Positions 58,775-64,000 of a stretch of DNA of 64,000 bases are shown here, in pieces (positions within the stretch are counted from its first letter, which is position 1; each line of letters starts with the position of its first letter). The notes below the pieces were generated by a model. It worked only from the letters and a program-made list of their open reading frames with translations, made no database searches and had not been told where the DNA came from. A program made the translations under genes and the position numbers. Source of the stretch: Endozoicomonas sp. NE40. Lineage in GTDB: Bacteria; Pseudomonadota; Gammaproteobacteria; Pseudomonadales; Endozoicomonadaceae. The DNA is taken from the NCBI RefSeq assembly GCF_040549045.1, contig NZ_JBEWTB010000002.1:2511001-2575000 (forward strand). Reading direction: 5' to 3'.

Positions 58775-60858
58775 TGAGCAAGCCTCTGCATGAGATTCCG
58801 GTAACGGCACTCAAAGGTGTGGGGGCTGCTTTGGCTGAGAAACTGGCTAAAATCCATATCCGTAATCTACAGGACTTACTGTTCCATCTGCCATTGCGCT
58901 ATCAGGATCGTACCCGCATAACGCCCATTGGTGCGCTCCAGCCGGATGGGGACTTTGTTGTGCAGGGCAAAGTGCTTGGTGCTGAAGTGATTATGGGGCG
59001 CAGGCGTAGCCTGCTATGCCGTGTCAGCGACGGTACGGGCAGTGTTGGTTTACGCTTTTATCATTTTTCTGCAGCTCAGAAAAACAACCTGAAAGCCGGA
59101 GCCGAAATCCGTTGTTTTGGCGAACCCCGACGGGGTGCCTCAGGTCTGGAGTTTTATCACCCGGAGTACCGGGTGATAAAGCCCGACAATCAGCTTGAGG
59201 TTGAAGAAACGCTGACACCGGTCTATCCCGCCACAGAAGGTTTAACTCAACAACGCATACGCAGCCTGTGTGATCTGGCACTGGATAAACTGAACAACCC
59301 TTCTGTACTACAGGACTGGTTACCAGAGTCTGTTCAACAACAGTATCAGCTGGGAACGCTTGTGGATGCTGTCCGGCTGTTGCACAGCCCTCCTCCGGAT
59401 AATTCAATGGCTTTGCTTGGCGAAGGTCGTCATCCTGCCCAACGACGTCTTGCCTTTGAAGAACTGCTGGCACACAACCTCAGTATGCAGAAGCTGCGCA
59501 CGTTGGTGCGTACTGTTAACAGCTACCCAATGCCGCCAAAGCAGGAACTGACACGCACCTTCCGTGAACAGTTGTCGTTTAACCTGACGGGCGCTCAGGA
59601 ACGTGTGGTGGCTGAGATCAGTCAGGATATGATGCAGGCAGAGCCTATGCTCCGTCTGGTTCAGGGGGATGTGGGATCAGGTAAAACCGTTGTTGCTGCG
59701 CTGGCGGCCCTGCAGGTGGTAGAAAATGGCTATCAGGCGGCGATTATGGCACCCACTGAAATTCTGGCAGAACAGCATGAACGCAATTTTAAGAACTGGT
59801 TGAAACCACTGGGCGTGTCAGTGGCTTATTTATCCGGTAAAACCACGGGTAAAAAGCGTGAGAAGGTTCTGGAGGAAATTGCCAGCGGTGAGGCGTCAGT
59901 TGTCGTAGGCACCCACGCTCTGTTTCAGGATGATGTTGATTTTCACCGCCTGGGGTTGGCAATTATTGATGAGCAGCATCGCTTTGGTGTCCATCAGCGC
60001 ATGGCGTTGCGGAACAAAGGCGAAAAGAACGGCGGGCAACCTCATCAACTGATTATGACCGCCACACCGATTCCCAGAACGCTGGCGATGAGTGCTTATG
60101 CTGACCTTGATTGCTCGGTGATTGATGAACTGCCTCCGGGACGCACGCCGATTAACACCGTGGTTATTGGCGACGAACGGCGTGAACAGGTCATGCAAAG
60201 GCTTCGTGCTGCCTGTCTGGAAGGTCGGCAGGCGTATTGGGTTTGTACGTTGATTGATGAATCGGAAACCTTGCAGTGTCAGGCTGCGGAGGTCACTGCG
60301 GAACAATTACGGGAAACCTTGCCAGAGTTGTCTATTGGCCTGGTTCATGGTCGTATGAAAGCCAATGACAAACAGACGGTGATGGACGCCTTTAAAGCAG
60401 GCCATTTGCACCTGCTGGTGGCGACAACAGTTATTGAGGTGGGTGTGGATGTTCCCAATGCCAGCCTGATGATTATTGAAAACCCTGAACGGCTGGGGCT
60501 GGCACAACTTCATCAGCTACGGGGACGTGTTGGCCGGGGCAGTATAGCCAGTCATTGTCTGCTGATGTATCACGCACCGTTATCTCAGCAGAGTCGGGAG
60601 CGGCTGCAGGTGATGCGCGATTCCAGCGACGGTTTTATGATTGCTGAAAAAGACCTGGAGCTACGGGGGCCAGGCGAAGTGCTGGGAACCCGGCAAACAG
60701 GATTGGCGCAACTGCGGGTTGCTGAGCTGGAACGGGACAGTGACTTGCTGGAAGATGTTCGCTCCGCCGCACAAACCCTGTTGCAGGTCGCTCCGGAAAA
60801 TGCCGAGCCGTTGATTCTTCGCTGGCTGGGGCATGCTGAGCAATACGCGAACGTTTAG
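58774..60858 (+). CDS. recG: ATP-dependent DNA helicase RecG
   Basis: RecG reverses stalled replication forks and migrates branched DNA. The 694-residue protein has the wedge/OB domain (about 50-160), Walker A GDVGSGKTV (about 300-308), DEQH box (IIDEQHRFGVHQR), motif III TATPIPRTLAM, and the C-terminal motifs VATTVIEVGVDVPNA and QLRGRVGRG. Length is typical. Its ATG overlaps the oxyR stop. Confidence 0.98.
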   Translation: MSKPLHEIPVTALKGVGAALAEKLAKIHIRNLQDLLFHLPLRYQDRTRITPIGALQPDGDFVVQGKVLGAEVIMGRRRSLLCRVSDGTGSVGLRFYHFSAAQKNNLKAGAEIRCFGEPRRGASGLEFYHPEYRVIKPDNQLEVEETLTPVYPATEGLTQQRIRSLCDLALDKLNNPSVLQDWLPESVQQQYQLGTLVDAVRLLHSPPPDNSMALLGEGRHPAQRRLAFEELLAHNLSMQKLRTLVRTVNSYPMPPKQELTRTFREQLSFNLTGAQERVVAEISQDMMQAEPMLRLVQGDVGSGKTVVAALAALQVVENGYQAAIMAPTEILAEQHERNFKNWLKPLGVSVAYLSGKTTGKKREKVLEEIASGEASVVVGTHALFQDDVDFHRLGLAIIDEQHRFGVHQRMALRNKGEKNGGQPHQLIMTATPIPRTLAMSAYADLDCSVIDELPPGRTPINTVVIGDERREQVMQRLRAACLEGRQAYWVCTLIDESETLQCQAAEVTAEQLRETLPELSIGLVHGRMKANDKQTVMDAFKAGHLHLLVATTVIEVGVDVPNASLMIIENPERLGLAQLHQLRGRVGRGSIASHCLLMYHAPLSQQSRERLQVMRDSSDGFMIAEKDLELRGPGEVLGTRQTGLAQLRVAELERDSDLLEDVRSAAQTLLQVAPENAEPLILRWLGHAEQYANV

Positions 60859-60863
60859 CCATT

Positions 60864-60935
60864 AAACAGCCATGAGCGGGTGAAACATTTTTTCGTCACC
60901 TTCGGAGATGGAAAAATTTTCACGGTAAAAAAAAT
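60864..60935 (+). repeat. Dispersed AAACAGCCATGAGC hairpin element, copy after recG
   Basis: AAACAGCCATGAGCG starts six bases past the recG stop and is followed by a long imperfect hairpin: GTGAAACATTTTTTC against GGAAAAATTTTCAC, loop about 15 bases. The stem sequence differs from the other copies but still pairs. It may double as the recG terminator. Confidence 0.65.
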
Positions 60936-60997
60936 AGTCTTGCCCGTCGCAAAGAAATATCATTCTATATTCAAAAACTATAAAAGCATGGGTAAAG

Positions 60998-61483
60998 ATG
61001 ATGGATTTACTGAAATATGAGATGCCGCTGTTGAATGGTGAGTCCTGCTCCCTGGGCAACTATCGTGGCAAAGTGGTTCTTATCGTTAATACTGCCAGTC
61101 AGTGCGGTTTCACGCCCCAGTACAAAGGGCTGGAAAGTCTGTATGAAAAGTACAGAGAGAAGGGGCTGGTGGTTCTGGGCTTTCCGTGTAATCAGTTTGG
61201 TCATCAGGAGCCTGGCAGCAGTGATGATATTGGAAGCTTTTGTGAAAAAAATTACGGCGTTACCTTCCCTGTCTTTGAGAAAATTGACGTTAATGGTGAC
61301 ACGGCCGCACCGCTGTATCAGGATTTGAAGTCGGCTGCTCCCGGAGTATTGGGAACCCAAAAGATTAAATGGAATTTTACCAAGTTTCTCCTGAACCGCA
61401 GGGGAGAAGTCATTGCCCGTTATGCACCAACGACAAAACCTGAAAATCTGGAAAGTGCTATTCTGGCAGAACTTGAGTCATAA
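60998..61483 (+). CDS. gpx: Glutathione peroxidase family protein (Cys type)
   Basis: A 161-residue thiol peroxidase. The active site NTASQCGFTPQYKGLE holds Cys36 rather than selenocysteine; the supporting residues are in GFPCNQFGHQEPG (Gln) and KWNFTKFL (Trp, Asn). Many bacterial members use thioredoxin rather than glutathione. The start is one of two adjacent ATGs. It lies downstream of oxyR-recG, suggesting peroxide stress regulation (inference), and 58 bp upstream of an RDD-family gene. Confidence 0.93.
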   Translation: MMDLLKYEMPLLNGESCSLGNYRGKVVLIVNTASQCGFTPQYKGLESLYEKYREKGLVVLGFPCNQFGHQEPGSSDDIGSFCEKNYGVTFPVFEKIDVNGDTAAPLYQDLKSAAPGVLGTQKIKWNFTKFLLNRRGEVIARYAPTTKPENLESAILAELES

Positions 61484-61541
61484 GAGATAGGGTTTGCAGG
61501 TCGATAAGACTACAACATGGTCAGGACTGAAGGGTGGAAAC

Positions 61542-62000
61542 ATGACTGAACAGGCCCCGGTGCTTCCCGAATCTATTGAATACGCAGGCTTCTGGACTCG
61601 CTGTGGAGCCATGCTGATTGATACTTTTGTATTATTGCTCGTTACTGTCCCGTTGACGCTGGTGATCTACGGCAGCGAAATGTGGCACAACGAAACACTG
61701 GTACTTGGCAGTTGGGACTTATTGATTAACTGGCTGTTTCCTGTTGTGTTTGTCATCCTGTTCTGGCGTTACAGAGGGGCAACGCCCGGGAAAATGGCAA
61801 CGTCGGTGCAAGTTGTTGATGCCAAAACCGGGCAAATTCCGGGATTTCGTCAGTCTGCTATTCGGTATGTTGGTTACTTTTTGTCGATCATCCCCCTGAT
61901 GCTTGGATTTTTCTGGATTGCCATCGATAAGAGAAAACAGGGCTGGCATGACAAGTTGGCAGGCACCGTTGTTATTAAAATAAAGAAGACTGAGAGTTGA
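61542..62000 (+). CDS. RDD family membrane protein
   Basis: A 152-residue inner-membrane protein of the RDD family (named for Arg-Asp-Asp residues), function largely unknown, sometimes linked to Na+/H+ exchange. The first helix is GFWTRCGAMLIDTFVLLLVTVPLTLVIYG with the typical R...D pair. Two more helices follow (NWLFPVVFVILFW, YFLSIIPLMLGFFW), then the family's GATPGKM and KQGWHDKLAGTVVI. ATG 61542, preceded by GGGTGG, is chosen; the frame opens 16 codons earlier. Confidence 0.88.
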   Translation: MTEQAPVLPESIEYAGFWTRCGAMLIDTFVLLLVTVPLTLVIYGSEMWHNETLVLGSWDLLINWLFPVVFVILFWRYRGATPGKMATSVQVVDAKTGQIPGFRQSAIRYVGYFLSIIPLMLGFFWIAIDKRKQGWHDKLAGTVVIKIKKTES

Positions 62001-62097
62001 AAGAATAGCGATTTAAGCTGTTTTAACTCATTCAAAGAGACTAATTTTTTTTCGAATTAAAACCCTGATTTATGATCAGAAAACCGATGTATTGTAA

Positions 62098-62131
62098 AGA
62101 CTCGTTGATTCAATCATCGGGTCTTTTTTTT
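62098..62131 (+). terminator. Intrinsic terminator after the RDD gene
   Basis: AGACTCGTTGAT and ATCATCGGGTCT form a stem with one mismatch and one G-U pair, followed by a run of eight T (62123-62131). It lies about 100 bases past the RDD stop. Confidence 0.85.
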
Positions 62132-62174
62132 AAGCAGTCACTATTTCTAGAACCCAACCACAATAACTATAAAA

Positions 62175-63105
62175 ATGAGCGACAGTATGGAAGCTAATTT
62201 AGGTGCTGCGGGTGTAATAGTTTTTAATATTATTTTCGGCATGCGTCATGTTTGGCGTCGCGCTTCCTCTGAAAGTGGATGACTTTACCCGAATCATCAA
62301 AAAGCCAAAAGCGCCTGTGGTTGGAATGGTGGCCCAGTTTATGTTGTTACCCGGGCTGAGTACGTTGGCGGCTTATATCTTAAACGTTCCGGCAGAATAT
62401 GCGGCAGGGATGATTCTTATCGCCTGCTGTCCTGGTGGAAGTATCTCAAATATGGTGACTTACCTTGCCCGGGGTAATGTCGCTGTATCTGTCAGTATGT
62501 CGGCAGCGTCGAGTTTGATGGCCATTTTTATGACACCTTTCAACTTTGCTTTTTATGGAAGTCTTCTGCCGCAAACTCAGGGAATGATCCAGTCTATTGC
62601 AATAGACGCCTCTAATATTTTACTTCTGATTATTACTATTCTGGCGATCCCTATGGTGGCTGGTATGTATATTGGCAATCGCTTTCCACGATTTGTTGCT
62701 ATGGCTGAAAAGCCGTTCAGAGTTTTAACATTTACTGTATTGCTGGTTGTTGTTCTTGGAATATTGTCGCAGAACCTGGAGGCATTAAAGCTGTTTGGCG
62801 CTATGTTGGCAGCCCTTCTGATTGGGCAGAATGCTATGGCGATGCTTGTTGGTTACCTTTCAGCAAGAATGACAGGCTTGCCAGTACCTGATCAGCGTGC
62901 GATCACTTTTGAGGTAGGCATACAAAACTCTGTACTGGGCGTTGCCATTATTGTGACGTTTTATCCGGATATGTTTGGCATGCTCCAGATTGTTGGAATG
63001 TGGGGCATGTGGCATCTTGTGTCCGGATTGATTCTGGCTCATATCTGGAGTCGTAAAAGTATTACGTCCAAAGCTGAGCCGGTTTTGGAAGTGAAAGCTG
63101 GCTAA
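62175..63105 (+). pseudogene. Bile acid:sodium symporter family transporter with a 1-base frameshift
   Basis: The long frame from ATG 62248 (285 residues) has the BASS core: MFGVALPLKVDDF, CCPGGSISNMVTYLARGNVAVSVS (residues about 60-83), and FEVGIQNSVLGVAIIV. It lacks the first transmembrane helix. Just upstream, ATG 62175 starts a frame reading GAAGVIVFNIIFGMR, the missing helix, which then shifts. Removing one base in ATGCGTCATG (about 62244) joins FGM-VMFGVAL as expected for the family. So the gene is either broken or misread at one base. If translation starts at 62248, the protein would be N-terminally truncated. Substrates of this family include bile acids, pantoate and other organic anions. 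Confidence 0.8.
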
Positions 63106-63115
63106 TTGACCTGCA

Positions 63116-63140
63116 GAGGGGATAAAACATTACTCCCCTC
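63116..63140. terminator. Short hairpin between convergent BASS and TetR genes
   Basis: GAGGGGA (63116-63122) pairs with TCCCCTC (63134-63140) around an A-rich loop. It sits in the 43-bp gap between convergent genes and may terminate both. Confidence 0.5.
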
Positions 63141-63148
63141 ACAGACTT

Positions 63149-63790
63149 TTAGGCGGTTGCTGGCTCATGCAGACAGTCTTGAATCAGTGACCCCATTGCT
63201 TTCATTATCAATTCTTTGCTCTGCTTTGCCAGAGTTGGATTTTCCCGGTTATTGTTAATGTGCTCAAAATAAGTTGTCCCCATTCTGAAGACAATGCGTG
63301 ATAAGTTGACCAATTCATCAATGCTCCATTTTGAACCATAGTATTTCAGGATTGAAGAAAAGCGTTTTGATATGCGCTCGTCAAATGATTCATGAAGTTC
63401 TGACAGTTGTGGCATGGCAATCATTGCCCTGTTGAGTTCAAATTCAAGCTTATGATTAGCCGGGTTAGCGTACTCCTGTTCACCAATCAATTCGAGAAGT
63501 TCCCAGATACCCAGTTTATGAGACTCAAAGTTTTCGTAGTCGTCAAACCTTTGCATCACGTCATTAATCATGCTTTCACACAGTGCATAGATAACAGCCT
63601 CTTTGTTGGGATAATACTGGTAGAGAGATGCGACTGGAATTTTGGCTTTCTCAGCTATACCTACTGCTGTCAGTGACTCATAACCTTTCTCTACCAGTAA
63701 GGATGCGGTCACCTCTAAAATCGACTCAACACGTTTTTTTGATCGGCTTTGCACTGGTGTTTTTCTGGGTTTTACGGTCGTTTTTGACAT
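63149..63790 (-). CDS. TetR/AcrR family transcriptional regulator
   Basis: A 213-residue repressor-type regulator from ATG 63790; the frame opens 12 codons earlier. A basic N-terminal arm (KTTVKPRKTPVQSRSKKRVE) precedes the TetR helix-turn-helix (about residues 22-65, LLVEKGYESLTAVGIAEKAKIPVASLYQYYPNKEAVIYAL). The ligand domain is unassigned, of the TetR_C_17/C_41-like helical type. An 18-bp palindrome 70 bases upstream of the start is a likely operator for itself or for a divergent gene beyond the window. Confidence 0.88.
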   Translation of the reverse strand: MSKTTVKPRKTPVQSRSKKRVESILEVTASLLVEKGYESLTAVGIAEKAKIPVASLYQYYPNKEAVIYALCESMINDVMQRFDDYENFESHKLGIWELLELIGEQEYANPANHKLEFELNRAMIAMPQLSELHESFDERISKRFSSILKYYGSKWSIDELVNLSRIVFRMGTTYFEHINNNRENPTLAKQSKELIMKAMGSLIQDCLHEPATA

Positions 63791-63859
63791 GTACTCTATC
63801 CCCGCAGATTGATGTTCAGAGGTCATAACATCTGATTAGTAAAACGAACACGCCTATAC

Positions 63860-63877
63860 ATATAACCTTGGTTATAT
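63860..63877. promoter_or_regulatory. 18-bp palindrome, likely TetR operator
   Basis: ATATAACC-TT-GGTTATAT is a perfect inverted repeat. The right half with its flank (GGTTATATAAA) recurs at 63964-63974 close to the window edge, as a possible second site or half-site. The position upstream of the TetR gene is typical for an autoregulatory operator. Confidence 0.6.
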
Positions 63878-64000
63878 AAAAGTAGATCTATATCTGAACA
63901 AATAAAGCAGGTATTCAAAAAAAATCTCTAAAAGGTATAGACCAAGCCTTGCCGAGTTAGCCCGGTTATATAAAGAGGGATCAGGTGAAGAGGGGGAAAG

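Noticed and set aside
62248..63105. BASS transporter as an intact gene starting at ATG 62248
   Set aside because: It would lack the first helix, which is encoded just upstream in another frame, so a frameshift explains it better.

Overview
The window reads as a chromosomal segment of a marine gammaproteobacterium, most likely an invertebrate-associated Endozoicomonadaceae/Oceanospirillales-type bacterium. This is an inference. The housekeeping backbone follows gammaproteobacterial, pseudomonad-like synteny (ppx/trxA-rho-ubiD; rpmG-rpmB-radC facing coaBC-dut-argB-slmA-pyrE-crc-rph-yicC-gmk-rpoZ-spoT-ridA; oxyR-recG). Accessory genes of eukaryote-interacting type are inserted between these blocks. 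No rRNA, tRNA, CRISPR array, transposase or integrase was found.

Layout. 1-9.7 kb: 3' end of an endonuclease I gene, parC, a RutR-like TetR regulator, fre, ubiD, rho, trxA and ppx. 9.7-18.8 kb: a Na/Pi cotransporter with a PhoU-like tail, an H-NS family protein beside a secreted orphan, an orphan DUF47 phosphate regulator, trhP, a MITE-like palindrome, rpmG-rpmB and radC. 18.9-22.2 kb: a 1087-residue secreted coiled-coil protein that splits radC from coaBC. 22.5-30.1 kb: coaBC-dut, argB-slmA, a GH13 amylase lipoprotein, pyrE and crc, with a candidate structured RNA ahead of crc.

30.1-40.0 kb is a divergent sugar locus. The minus strand carries L-fuculokinase, a D-ribulokinase-type FGGY kinase, a FucI/AraA-like isomerase and a small P-loop kinase-like protein. 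The plus strand carries fuculose-phosphate aldolase and an RbsABC-type importer. Together they would import and catabolise L-fucose and/or D-arabinose. Every gene junction of this locus with room for a spacer carries a 14-18 bp tandem repeat. Directly after the importer lies the most striking gene: a protein with four classical Krueppel-type C2H2 zinc fingers, a Ser/Thr/Ala-rich linker and an acidic-hydrophobic tail. That is the architecture of a eukaryotic transcription activator.

41-64 kb continues the core (rph, yicC, gmk, pepP-like, rpoZ, spoT, ridA, oxyR, recG, gpx). It is interrupted by a secreted orphan, a YopT-like (C58) cysteine protease candidate at 46.9 kb and an effector-like island at 53.0-57.7 kb. 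In that island two unknown ORFs are flanked by decayed direct-repeat copies of the neighbouring core genes (an SDR gene and oxyR), a trace of how the cassettes arrived. A bile-acid-symporter-family gene and the SDR gene each look broken by a single extra base. A dispersed hairpin element starting AAACAGCCATGAGC recurs at intergenic sites.
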